This document shows positions 1-6,376 of a stretch of 38,704 nt of DNA, one piece after another. The notes beneath the pieces were generated by a model, which was not told the DNA's origin, ran no database searches, and saw only the letters and a program-made list of their open reading frames with translations. Numbering within the stretch: position 1 is the first letter of the stretch; every line of letters starts with the position of its first letter. The position numbers were made by a program, and so were the translations under genes. The stretch covers positions 1 to 38,704 of IMG/VR virus record IMGVR_UViG_3300020202_000159, one strand, 5' to 3'. Source of the stretch: a virus.

Positions 1-117
1 CCGGCTGCCGTCGGCGCGCTGCATCGCCGCGACGGCAAAGATGCGCCCGAGCCGGACCTCGCTACCGCAGCACGCCGTCGGCTTCACGACCTGCACCAAG
101 TCGCCGGCGCCGATCAC
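1..117 (-). CDS. Partial copy (39 codons) of the zinc-protein gene at 38428-38682, cut by the contig edge
   Basis: The first 117 bases encode, leftward, the N-terminal 39 residues of the same protein that is complete at 38428-38682. It starts at a GTG that overlaps the stop of the 114-716 gene (GTGA). Bases 14-117 are identical to the other end of the contig. The last 13 bases are not: they encode ADGSR where the other copy reads AHGRC. This is an artefact of linearising a circular genome, with a sequence variant at the junction, and not a second gene. Confidence 0.85.
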   Translation of the reverse strand, partial: MIGAGDLVQVVKPTACCGSEVRLGRIFAVAAMQRADGSR

Positions 118-139
118 GCTGCCACCTCCCACAGCGGCA
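14..139. repeat. 126-bp exact contig-end overlap (first copy)
   Basis: Bases 14-139 match 38579-38704 base for base. The match ends abruptly at base 13. An exact end overlap of this length is what an assembler leaves on a circular or circularly permuted molecule, so the window is best read as a closed genome of about 38.58 kb. A true short terminal repeat of a linear phage is possible but less likely, because it falls inside coding sequence and across a translational coupling point. Confidence 0.85.
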
Positions 140-716
140 CCGGGTTCCCGTGGCGATTCGGGTCCTCGCCGTAGCCGACGCGCTTCAGCAGGCCGGAGCG
201 CGCCGCGCGCTGGATCGGCGCGCCCCACGCCTTCGCGTTCGCCGGCTGGATGACGCCATACTCGACCGAGGCCTGCACGATCTCGTGGCCGATGCACCGG
301 CGCCCCTTGTTGCGGGTGCAGAAGAGCTCGATGAACGCATACGCGAGGTCCGACCACCCCTCAATCTGGCGATCCGCCGCTGCCACCGCCTGGTCGATGC
401 CGGCCTGCGCATCGCGGCGCGCCTGCTTCGAATTGGTGATCGGCACCCACCGCACCGGCTCGAACTGGCAGGCAGCGTCAGCCCGCAGCCACTCCCACGG
501 CTTCCCCTCGCCGCAGATGATCATCTCGTGCCGGTTCGGCGTGCCGTTGCCGCATTCGCCGCAAATACGCGCGCGCGCGCGAGGCTCGAAGCCCGCGGTG
601 GCGGTCGGGAGGGATTGGCGATGATCTGCCGCGCCCCGGCCTGACAAGGCGCTCCCATTCCCGACCGACTCGGCCTCTTCGCGGGGGGTATCCGTGAACA
701 GGTCTCGCGCGGTCAC
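114..716 (-). CDS. Unknown phage protein with Cys-rich centre and winged-helix-like C-terminus
   Basis: A 200-residue protein I do not recognise as a named family. The start is a GTG (MTARDLF...) overlapping the TGA of the upstream gene, as at nearly every junction in this operon. A longer reading frame upstream is an antisense-style shadow. Mid-protein there is a cysteine pair (ICGECGNG) and a later cysteine, which could bind zinc. The last ~80 residues (from WSDLAYAF) look alpha-helical and end in a basic segment with RSGLLKRVGYG, reminiscent of a winged-helix wing. Position among replication-type genes suggests a DNA-binding role; this is inference. Confidence 0.6.
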   Translation of the reverse strand: MTARDLFTDTPREEAESVGNGSALSGRGAADHRQSLPTATAGFEPRARARICGECGNGTPNRHEMIICGEGKPWEWLRADAACQFEPVRWVPITNSKQARRDAQAGIDQAVAAADRQIEGWSDLAYAFIELFCTRNKGRRCIGHEIVQASVEYGVIQPANAKAWGAPIQRAARSGLLKRVGYGEDPNRHGNPVPLWEVAA

Positions 717-994
717 GCAGCGTCCGGCAGCGAGTAAAGGAAGTGCTTCGGCGTCCCGGTGCGCTTGAGCATCCCGGCGCCGTGCATCGTGTGGAGGAGG
801 ACCGAGGCGTGCGCACCCGTGACGCGCAGCGCCGCGACGACGTCGCGGCAAGCGATTTCGCCCTTCACCCGGACGATGGTGAGCACCTGCGCCTTGCGGT
901 CGGGGCGACCGGCTGGGGCGATCACCGCGGCGGCTTCGCCGTCGTTCGCATACATCAGCCGGCCGACGATCTGCCCGAGGTTCGAGGGGATCAT
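713..994 (-). CDS. Small winged-helix-like protein
   Basis: 93 residues, ATG start overlapping the upstream stop (ATGA), stop overlapping the next GTG. It opens with PSNLGQIVGR, a motif that also closes the neighbouring upstream protein. From about residue 30 onward there is a helix-rich stretch (AQVLTIVRVKGEIACRDVVA) followed by a strand-like end (HFLYSLPD), typical of a winged-helix fold used to read DNA. The upstream gene product has a similar module ending RLYSLPG, so the two look like paralogues. Exact role unknown; probably replication or regulatory DNA binding. Confidence 0.6.
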   Translation of the reverse strand: MIPSNLGQIVGRLMYANDGEAAAVIAPAGRPDRKAQVLTIVRVKGEIACRDVVAALRVTGAHASVLLHTMHGAGMLKRTGTPKHFLYSLPDAA

Positions 995-1046
995 GCGAGG
1001 CGCTCCACGGTGCAGCGGCCGATGAACTGGCCGAGGTTCGACGGGG
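963..1046. repeat. Imperfect ~27-bp direct repeat at a gene junction
   Basis: Bases 963-989 and 1019-1046 are near-identical, sharing CCGAGGTTCGA. Each encodes PSNLGQ(F/I)(I/V)GR: once at the C-terminus of the 991-1299 product and once at the N-terminus of the 713-994 product. It looks like the scar of a small tandem duplication. Confidence 0.6.
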
Positions 1047-1299
1047 GGAGATAAAACACGCGCGCGAGGGTCGGCGGGATGTGCGCGGTGCGGACGGTCC
1101 CCGGCAGGGAATACAGCCGGCGGAAACGGTGCACGGTGTGGTCGTCGAGGTAGCCGCGGTCTACCATCCGAGCCATCAGCACGCCGACGGTCGCGTGCCT
1201 CGAGCCGAGCAGCTTGGCTACCTCGGCCGAGGTGTATATACGAGCCGGCATCATCACCTCGAGCACGAGCTGCGCCGCCGGGGTGACGATCTGCCTCAT
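991..1299 (-). CDS. Small winged-helix protein
   Basis: 102 residues, starting at MRQIVTP with a 4-base ATGA overlap with the upstream gene. Residues ~20-65 read as a helix-turn-helix with wing: YTSAEVAKLLGSRHATVGVL is a clear recognition-helix pattern, followed by the strand-like FRRLYSLPG. The tail carries YLPPSNLGQFIGR, shared with the start of the next protein. The fold indicates DNA binding. Neighbours (DUF1376 protein, zinc proteins, RusA further on) suggest replication or its regulation. No partner or target can be named. Confidence 0.65.
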   Translation of the reverse strand: MRQIVTPAAQLVLEVMMPARIYTSAEVAKLLGSRHATVGVLMARMVDRGYLDDHTVHRFRRLYSLPGTVRTAHIPPTLARVFYLPPSNLGQFIGRCTVERLA

Positions 1300-1790
1300 G
1301 CGACCACGCCCTTCGCCTTCATCTCGGCCTCGAAGCGCTCGCGGTCGACCCGTTCCTGCTCGGCGAACAGCCGCCGGCGCGCCTCGCGCTGGTCGTGCGG
1401 GACCAGGCGGTTCTCCTCGTCGATCACCCCGAACCTGCGCAGGCGGTCGAGCGCCTTCAGGTCGTCGCGCCCGCCCATGCGGACGAGGATGTCGACGGTC
1501 TGCTGGGTGATGTTCTTCGCCCAGACCTCGAACGTCGGCGGTGCGCCGAACGCCCTGCCCGCCATGCGCCGGCAGTAGGCGCGCATCTCCTCGACCGTGT
1601 TCAGGCCACGGGCCTTGCAGCGCTCGCGCGAGACCTCGCCGCGGACGCGCTCCTCGCACCCGTCGCACAGCGCCTTTCCATCGACGCGGTGCTTCGCCGG
1701 CTGCTCGCACCCCACGGTGTCGCAGTACCGGACCGGTGCCGCTTGGCTCTCGAGTTGGGCGACCTTCCCGGGGGTGACGCGGCCGGCCAC
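1296..1790 (-). CDS. Unknown protein with N-terminal zinc ribbon and charged helical C-terminus
   Basis: 164 residues. Start GTG sharing one base with the upstream stop (TAGTG). Near residue 20 the pattern C-x4-C ... C-x2-C (YCDTVGC, then ALCDGC) is a convincing four-cysteine zinc site. The rest is helical and strongly charged, ending in an Arg/Glu-rich segment (REARRRLFAEQERVDRERFE) likely to form a coiled coil. It sits between the DUF1376 gene and two winged-helix genes in a translationally coupled string, so an accessory role in replication is plausible but unproven. Confidence 0.6.
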   Translation of the reverse strand: MAGRVTPGKVAQLESQAAPVRYCDTVGCEQPAKHRVDGKALCDGCEERVRGEVSRERCKARGLNTVEEMRAYCRRMAGRAFGAPPTFEVWAKNITQQTVDILVRMGGRDDLKALDRLRRFGVIDEENRLVPHDQREARRRLFAEQERVDRERFEAEMKAKGVVA

Positions 1791-2506
1791 TACGCGGCCC
1801 TCCTCGACTGCCGGTCCTGCTCGCGCGCGAACCAGCCGGTGATGAACGCCTTCACGCCGCGCCTGGTCTTCGTCCGCCGGGGGTTGCCGAGGCACCAGCC
1901 GCGGATTTCGCGCAGCGTCTGCACCGGGTCCACCGCGGGGTAGAGCCTGTCGAGCTCGTCGACGAACGACTTCCGGACTTCGCACTCGGTCCCGTCGCAG
2001 AGGGGAATCTTCTCGATCACCGGATCGTCGGCGTCGAGCGCGGAGCGGCTCGGCGCAGAAGCTTCGCTGGTGGTTGGAGATTGGAGGCTGAAGGCTGGCG
2101 GTTGGTGGGTGGTGGTTGGAGGATGTCCCGATCCGCCCCCCATTCCGCTTAGCTGTCCGGTTCCTCGTCCGGTTTCGAGTCCGGTATCCGATTCGGTTCG
2201 CTGCCTGCCCCCCTTTGACCCGTTCTCGCGGGCCTGCTTCGAGGTCGAGATCTCGTGGTCGACCCGCTTGTGCCTGTAGCCGTCCTCGGCCTTCGTGAAG
2301 AAGGTGGTGAGGACCCGGATCACCGCCTTCCTCTCCTCGGGCATGATCGCGCGCACCATCCGGTACACGTCGTCGAGCTCGAGGGGGATCGGCCGCTCTT
2401 CGGCGTAGTAGTAGTCGAGGAGCAACGTGTACGCGCCGTGCTCGAGCATCGAAAGCCGCGCCGTGTCCCTCAGGTAATCGCCGACATAGCGGCGGTAGTA
2501 GTTCAT
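1790..2506 (-). CDS. DUF1376 (YdaU-like) phage replication-type protein
   Basis: 238 residues. The N-terminus MNYYRRYVGDYLRDTARLSM, followed by HGAYTLLLDYYYAEE, is the hallmark of the DUF1376/YdaU family, which in phages commonly stands where a replication initiator or helicase-loading gene is expected. A Gly/Ser/Thr/Pro-rich linker (about residues 95-150) separates it from a C-terminal helical domain containing IRGWCLGNPRRTKTRRG, a sequence style seen at the end of such proteins. The ATG overlaps the upstream stop (ATGA). No separate helicase or polymerase gene is visible, so the phage probably relies on the host replisome and this protein may recruit it (inference). Confidence 0.75.
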   Translation of the reverse strand: MNYYRRYVGDYLRDTARLSMLEHGAYTLLLDYYYAEERPIPLELDDVYRMVRAIMPEERKAVIRVLTTFFTKAEDGYRHKRVDHEISTSKQARENGSKGGRQRTESDTGLETGRGTGQLSGMGGGSGHPPTTTHQPPAFSLQSPTTSEASAPSRSALDADDPVIEKIPLCDGTECEVRKSFVDELDRLYPAVDPVQTLREIRGWCLGNPRRTKTRRGVKAFITGWFAREQDRQSRRAA

Positions 2507-3720
2507 GCTGGTTCCCTGAACAGCAGCGGCTGCACCGCGCCGTTCTGATAAACGGTGTCCATCGGTGTGTCGGCGGTCGGCTCGTCGCCCTCCCAGCCTT
2601 CCGGCCACGTCTTCGCGGCGATCAGCTCGCGGATGCGGGCTTCCTCTTCGGCGTTGAGGATGTCGATCTCCGGGCGGCTAGCGGCTCTCGCCGCTGCGTT
2701 GCATGCAGCCTGGATGTCGAGCACCCGCTGAAGAGCGCCGAGCCTCGCCTCGAAGGTGAGCGGCCCCATTCGCTGTGGGTTCTTCGCGATGGAGCCGTCC
2801 TTCAGGCGCTCGAGGCCTGCCTTCTTCAGGCGGTTGTGCGGCTCGCGGAGCTCTCGGTAGAGCGGCTTCAGTGCCTTCAGCGGCTCGAGGTGCGCCCAGT
2901 ACGGGTTACCGAGCACGGTGTCGAGCGCCTTCTCCTCCTGCGCCAGTGGACAGCCGACGCAACCCGTGCGCGCGTTGATCTCCTCGGCCTCGTCGCCGCC
3001 ATAGGCGTCAGCGATCATCGCGGTTGACCAATCGCCGAACTCCGGCTGCGGCGCCCAGTGCTTCAGCCATTCCCAGACGTGGCACACCCGCCAGTGCAGG
3101 ATCGGGGCTAGCGTCGCGATGCGGCCACGCAGGCCCTTCGACTCCGGCAGCACCTGCTGATACCAGCCCTGCCCGCACTCAGCGCCGTCCTTGCTGCAAG
3201 ACATCTCGATGCGCCGGTCGCGGATCGCCGACTCGCCCTGACGAACGCCCGTGATCATCAGCGCGCCCTGTTCGCCGATCGCCTCGATCAGCGCGTGCTG
3301 CATCGGCTCGACCTTGATCTGCCTGGTGCACCATCGCAGGGTGTTGTTGTTCGGCGGCGGCACGCCGCGCCCTAGGATGTAAACGAAGAATCGCTTGTCG
3401 AGCGGCGCGCGCACGATGCGAACTTCGACCCCGCGCTCGGCCAGATCGTCCATGAGCTGCTGCGCAGCGATGGCAAGGGGCGGGAGCTCCATCCGCGTGT
3501 CGGCGTAGAACACCGTCAGCGACTTCGGCGCTGGGATGTCGCCCTTCTCGATCAGGAACACCAGAAGCGTCAGCGTCGCTGTCGAGTCCTTCCCACCGGA
3601 CCAGGCGACCGCCCAGTGCTCATGCTGCGGCCCGTAGGACGCGAGAGAGTCGATGGTCAGGCGAATCGACTCGTCCATCTGCAAGCGTCGCCCACCGTCG
3701 AAGAACGTGGCTTGCTTCAC
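2503..3720 (-). CDS. PAPS-reductase/DndC-like PP-loop protein
   Basis: 405 residues from a GTG start (MKQATFFDGG) overlapping the methyltransferase stop. The PP-loop SGGKDST lies at residues 41-47, so the protein should adenylate or pyrophosphorolyse a substrate as in the adenosine-phosphosulfate reductase superfamily. Cysteines at about 131 (RWCTRQIK), 175, 182 and the pair C254/C257 (TGCVGCPL) could hold an iron-sulfur cluster, as in DndC of DNA phosphorothioation. The other dnd genes are absent. It is coupled to a cytosine methyltransferase gene, so a role in nucleic-acid modification or anti-restriction is a fair guess; true sulfate assimilation is unlikely in a phage. Confidence 0.8.
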   Translation of the reverse strand: MKQATFFDGGRRLQMDESIRLTIDSLASYGPQHEHWAVAWSGGKDSTATLTLLVFLIEKGDIPAPKSLTVFYADTRMELPPLAIAAQQLMDDLAERGVEVRIVRAPLDKRFFVYILGRGVPPPNNNTLRWCTRQIKVEPMQHALIEAIGEQGALMITGVRQGESAIRDRRIEMSCSKDGAECGQGWYQQVLPESKGLRGRIATLAPILHWRVCHVWEWLKHWAPQPEFGDWSTAMIADAYGGDEAEEINARTGCVGCPLAQEEKALDTVLGNPYWAHLEPLKALKPLYRELREPHNRLKKAGLERLKDGSIAKNPQRMGPLTFEARLGALQRVLDIQAACNAAARAASRPEIDILNAEEEARIRELIAAKTWPEGWEGDEPTADTPMDTVYQNGAVQPLLFREPA

Positions 3721-5351
3721 GCCGCCACCGCCTCGCGCACGGCGCCGAGGTTCGCCCGCGCGATGGCCGCGGCGATGGGTGGGCAGACGCTGTTCCCGCA
3801 CATCCGGACCTGCGCGGTCGCCGTGAAGGGCTTGCCGCTCGCATCGCGCTCGATGATGTAGCTGTCGGGGAAGCCCTGCGCGCGGAAGAGCTCGCGCGAG
3901 ACCAGCATGCGCATGCCGATGTCGGCAATCACGTAGTCCTCGCCGTGCACGGTGACGAGGCCCATGCGGTCCTTCACCGTCACCGTCCCCATCGGCTTAT
4001 TCAGCGCGCTCCACTGCCCGCCTTCGCTGTAGAACTTGATCAGGAAGGCGCGCACATCGCCGATGTGCCACCCGCCGGCCTGCACCGTCGGCATCGGAGC
4101 ATCGACGCGCTGGCCGTGCTGGCACGTCCCCTTCAGCTTCACCAGGTGCGAGGTCGTCAGGGCCTTCGTGTCGCGGCCGGTGACGGTGTGCATCAGGTCG
4201 ACCAGATCCTGCCCGGTGGCCTCGTGGCCGGCGTTGTGCTTCGCGAGGAAGGCGGCGACCAGCGCGTGCTTCTGCCCGTTCACCACCGTCCCGAGCGGCT
4301 TGTGCAGTCCGGGGACGCGGGGCGCCTGCCCTTCCCGCTCGCCGTAGCCGGTCTGGATCAGCGTCGGCGACACGAGGAGGTGCTCGGCCTTGCTCGTCAC
4401 CGTGGACAGCGGAGCATCGACGCGGCGCCCCTTCTGCACGCCGTGGCCGGTGTGTCCGATGCGGGCGATCACCGGCGTCACCAGCGCACGGTCGCCTCGG
4501 CTCGCGCCCGTGATCGTGCGCATCGGCTCGTCGACCGACCACGCCCGCGCCTCCGGGCCATGCATCACCGGCACGATGAACGGCTCGGGGCTGTTGATGA
4601 CGAACTTGTCGATGCCGCGCGCGATACGGCGCTGCGTGTTCTCGGCGAGCGGCTTCGAGCGCTCGAAGATCGACGGGCATGGAAGCGACCAGTCGATGCA
4701 GTCCGCCGCGACGCGCCGACCCTCGACGCGGAAGTCGTCGGTCTCTTCCGGCCAGACGATGGGAGCACCGTCGCACCGCGCGATCAGGAAGAGCCTCTTC
4801 CTCGAGGTCGCCGCGCCGTACACCGCCGCGGTGAGCTCCTGCCAGTCGACCTCGTAGCCGAGGTTCTGAAGCTGCTTCACGAAGCGGCGGAATGTCAGCC
4901 CGCGGCGCACCGGGCACGGTTTGCCGTCCTCGAGGATCGGCCCCCAGTCGACGAACTCCTCGACGTTCTCGAGGATGATCACGCGGGGTTTGCGCGCGCC
5001 GAGCGCCTTCGCCCACTTCACCACCACCCACGCGAGGCCGCGGATCTTCTTGTCGACCGGCTTCCCGCCTTTGGCCTTGCTGAAGTGCTTGCAGTCCGGC
5101 GACGCCCACATCAGCCCGACGGGCTTGCCCGCGGTGGCGACGAGCGGGTCCACCGCCCAGACGTCCTCGCAGAAGTGCCGCGTGCCCGGGTGGTTGACCT
5201 GGTGCATCGCAATCGCTTCTGCGTCGTGGTTGATCGCGACGTCGGGCGAGCGGCCGAGCGCCCACTCGATGCCGAGCGACGCGCCACCGCCGCCGGCGAA
5301 GGAGTCGACGATGATCTCGTCTGGGTAGAGGCGCAGCGCAGGAGCGCGCAT
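3717..5351 (-). CDS. dcm: DNA (cytosine-5) methyltransferase
   Basis: 544 residues. Motif I is DSFAGGGGASLG (residues ~16-27). The catalytic cysteine is C87 in SPDCKHFS, the phage-type variant of the usual PC motif. Motif VI is ENVEEF (128-133), motif VIII TSRKRLFLI (182-190), and motifs IX-X are RELFRAQGFP and GNSVCPP near the C-terminus. The target-recognition region (~272-465) is built from six repeats of 33-38 residues around a core P(L/M)xTV. It would methylate C5 of cytosine in a fixed site of the phage or host DNA, probably protecting phage DNA from host restriction. No cognate endonuclease is adjacent, so it is an orphan enzyme. ATG start; the stop overlaps the next gene. Confidence 0.95.
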   Translation of the reverse strand: MRAPALRLYPDEIIVDSFAGGGGASLGIEWALGRSPDVAINHDAEAIAMHQVNHPGTRHFCEDVWAVDPLVATAGKPVGLMWASPDCKHFSKAKGGKPVDKKIRGLAWVVVKWAKALGARKPRVIILENVEEFVDWGPILEDGKPCPVRRGLTFRRFVKQLQNLGYEVDWQELTAAVYGAATSRKRLFLIARCDGAPIVWPEETDDFRVEGRRVAADCIDWSLPCPSIFERSKPLAENTQRRIARGIDKFVINSPEPFIVPVMHGPEARAWSVDEPMRTITGASRGDRALVTPVIARIGHTGHGVQKGRRVDAPLSTVTSKAEHLLVSPTLIQTGYGEREGQAPRVPGLHKPLGTVVNGQKHALVAAFLAKHNAGHEATGQDLVDLMHTVTGRDTKALTTSHLVKLKGTCQHGQRVDAPMPTVQAGGWHIGDVRAFLIKFYSEGGQWSALNKPMGTVTVKDRMGLVTVHGEDYVIADIGMRMLVSRELFRAQGFPDSYIIERDASGKPFTATAQVRMCGNSVCPPIAAAIARANLGAVREAVAA

Positions 5352-5540
5352 CTACGCCGCCGCGTTCTCGACCTTCACCCCGGCGGCGCCCAGCTCGACC
5401 GCCTCTTCTGTCGTCGCGACCGACACGGCGAGCGTGTCCTGCGCGACGTGGCGCATGGCCTGCGCGGCGTTGTCCGCCTTCACGAGCCTGCGCTGATCGT
5501 TGACGTTCTCGCCCTTCGGGCGAACGAAGTAAATCGGCAT
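5352..5540 (-). CDS. Small unknown protein
   Basis: 62 residues starting MPIYFVRPKGENVND, with a purine-rich ribosome site (GGCAAGGGAC) directly upstream and the stop immediately before the methyltransferase ATG. The opening strand followed by a helix (NAAQAMRHVAQDTLAV) and EEAVELGAAGV suggests a compact alpha/beta protein. Similar small genes are common in phage early operons; no function is recognised. The longer frame upstream overlaps the CII-like gene and is not needed. Confidence 0.65.
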   Translation of the reverse strand: MPIYFVRPKGENVNDQRRLVKADNAAQAMRHVAQDTLAVSVATTEEAVELGAAGVKVENAAA

Positions 5541-5595
5541 GTCCCTTGCCCCTCTTATCGTTGTTCCGCCCAGCCCCCGCCGGGTCGGTGTGCTG

Positions 5596-5985
5596 CTACC
5601 GGGCGCGGCGTTCGCGCCCGGGTCTACGTTCGGTGCCTCCTGCCTCGGCGAGCGTGGCTTCGATGAGCGGCACGAGGCCGGCGAGCCGCGCCAGCGCCTC
5701 CTGCTGCTTCGCACTTGGGTCCCGCAGGAACTTCTCGATCAGCCAGAAGATCGGGGTGAAGTCGCCCTTCTCGGCGAGGATCGCCTCCATGTCCTCGATG
5801 CGCAGCGGCCGGTCCGGGTATTCACCCGATAGCCGCTTCGTGAGGTCGGTCGGCGATACGTCGCACGCCGCAGCCGCGGTGTTCAGACCGCCGCGACCGC
5901 TGTAGACGGCCTTCACGAAGGTGTCGCGCCAGCGCGGGAAGCGCTGCGTCAGACCAGGCTCGAAGTCGAGGGTGAACTGCTGCAC
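5596..5985 (-). CDS. CII-like HTH regulatory protein (tentative)
   Basis: 129 residues, GTG start (MQQFTLDFEPG) preceded by GGGAG. Residues ~28-75 (YSGRGGLNTAAAACDVSPTD, then LTKRLSGE, then RPLRIEDMEAIL) look like a lambda-repressor-type HTH with a Ser/Thr-Asp recognition segment, followed by FTPIFWLIEKFL. This is the pattern of phage CII/CP76-type regulators. Gene order supports it: Cro-like gene, a stem-loop, then this gene. A phased palindrome (CCGTCAA...TTGACGG) covers its translation start, so autoregulation is likely. A hairpin with 9-bp arms (5599-5607/5613-5621) lies in its last codons. Which lysogeny promoter it would act on is not proven. Confidence 0.6.
   Translation of the reverse strand: MQQFTLDFEPGLTQRFPRWRDTFVKAVYSGRGGLNTAAAACDVSPTDLTKRLSGEYPDRPLRIEDMEAILAEKGDFTPIFWLIEKFLRDPSAKQQEALARLAGLVPLIEATLAEAGGTERRPGRERRAR
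5599..5621 (-). other. Perfect hairpin at the 3' end of the CII-like gene
   Basis: Arms CCGGGCGCG and CGCGCCCGG (9 bp) with a 5-base loop, inside the last codons and across the stop of the CII-like gene. There is no T-run on either strand. It may be an mRNA 3' stabiliser or a Rho-independent-like pause, and it separates the regulatory genes from the methyltransferase block. Confidence 0.45.
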
Positions 5986-6024
5986 CGTCAGCTCCCGTCA
6001 AATCTCGTTGACGGCAGTTGACGG
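5985..6024. promoter_or_regulatory. Phased palindromic binding site (CCGTCA x2 / TTGACGG x2)
   Basis: Reading rightward: CCGTCA (5985-5990), CCGTCAA (5995-6001), TTGACGG (6008-6014), TTGACGG (6018-6024). The middle two form a perfect 7-bp inverted repeat with a 6-base gap. The outer half-sites are each shifted by 10 bp, one helical turn. The array straddles the ribosome site and start of the CII-like gene. Four half-sites on one helix face suggest binding of a dimer of dimers, most simply the CII-like protein itself. The same TTGACGG recurs at 6351 and 14975. Confidence 0.6.
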
Positions 6025-6025
6025 C

Positions 6026-6060
6026 GACCGCCGAAAAAAATCCTCGAAAGGGAGGCGGTC
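6026..6060 (-). terminator. Stem-loop with T-run between Cro-like and CII-like genes (possible attenuator)
   Basis: On the leftward strand, GACCGCC and GGCGGTC (7-bp arms 6054-6060 and 6026-6032) enclose a smaller CCTC/GAGG hairpin followed by seven T (complement of 6034-6040). The small stem plus T7 could terminate part of the transcripts between the Cro-like and CII-like genes, like lambda tR1. The small stem is only 4 bp, so efficiency is uncertain. Confidence 0.35.
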
Positions 6061-6063
6061 ATG

Positions 6064-6297
6064 TCAGGCAGCGGCTCGTTCCGCCGGCGGATGCCGGAGG
6101 CGCTCGACCATCGCGTCGAGCTCGCGGTAGTAATCGATCAGCGGCTGGACGCTCGAGAGCGTCGGGTTCGTGCTCTTGCCCTGCGCGATGTTCACCACCG
6201 TCCCGTAGGGGACGCCCGTGGTCTCGGCGATCTTCGGCCAGTCGCCCTTCGACTCGTTCAGGCGCCGCTGCAGGAACTTCAGAATCGGCTCATCCAT
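6064..6297 (-). CDS. Cro-like HTH regulator
   Basis: 77 residues from MDEPILKF. The HTH spans about residues 18-50 (DWPKIAETTGVPYGTVVNIA), a typical XRE pattern with a TVVNI recognition helix. It is the first leftward gene of the switch, divergent from the CI-like gene across two 14-bp operators. An upstream in-frame ATG at 6315 would add six residues, but that ATG lies inside the promoter spacer. The -10 ends only about seven bases before ATG 6297, so the mRNA may be leaderless. By position it should repress the opposing promoter and favour lytic growth; the Cro/CI assignment between the two HTH genes is inference. Confidence 0.7.
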   Translation of the reverse strand: MDEPILKFLQRRLNESKGDWPKIAETTGVPYGTVVNIAQGKSTNPTLSSVQPLIDYYRELDAMVERLRHPPAERAAA

Positions 6298-6304
6298 GCG
6301 CGAA

Positions 6305-6333
6305 TCGTGAGGCATATACGCCTAGTCTGTCAA
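6305..6333 (-). promoter_or_regulatory. Leftward early promoter
   Basis: On the minus strand a perfect -35 TTGACA (complement of 6328-6333), a 17-bp spacer, and a weak -10 (TCACGA, or CACGAT with 18 bp). The spacer holds an operator at 6310-6323, and a second operator begins on the first -35 base. Its layout matches the rightward promoter at 7262-7290 exactly. It would drive the Cro-like gene and the whole leftward early operon. Confidence 0.6.
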
Positions 6334-6376
6334 GGCACGCATGCCTAGCTTTGACGGGTATCGTGCAGATGTGCCT
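6310..6376. promoter_or_regulatory. Operator cluster 1 (two strong sites, one weak)
   Basis: Sites AGGCATATACGCCT (6310-6323) and AGGCACGCATGCCT (6333-6346), start to start 23 bp; a degenerate third site GTGCAGATGTGCCT at 6363-6376, 30 bp further. They lie between the divergent Cro-like and CI-like genes. The second overlaps the ATG of the CI-like gene and the ribosome site just before it, so binding there would also limit repressor synthesis. The arrangement parallels the three-site operators of lambdoid switches. Confidence 0.75.

Noticed and set aside
2503-3720. Auxiliary metabolic gene for sulfate assimilation
   Set aside because: The PP-loop domain is shared by many nucleotide-processing enzymes, the C-terminal cysteine layout is DndC-like, and the gene is coupled to a DNA methyltransferase.
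3945-5666. Long plus-strand ORF of 573 codons opposite the methyltransferase gene
   Set aside because: It is the mirror of a strong, motif-confirmed gene in very GC-rich DNA; composition is Arg/His/Asp-rich with no domain pattern. The same applies to the long frames at 8238-9773 (-), 9978-11537 (-), 18592-20376 (+), 20863-23652 (+), 25548-27029 (+), 31385-32545 (+) and 34740-36155 (+).
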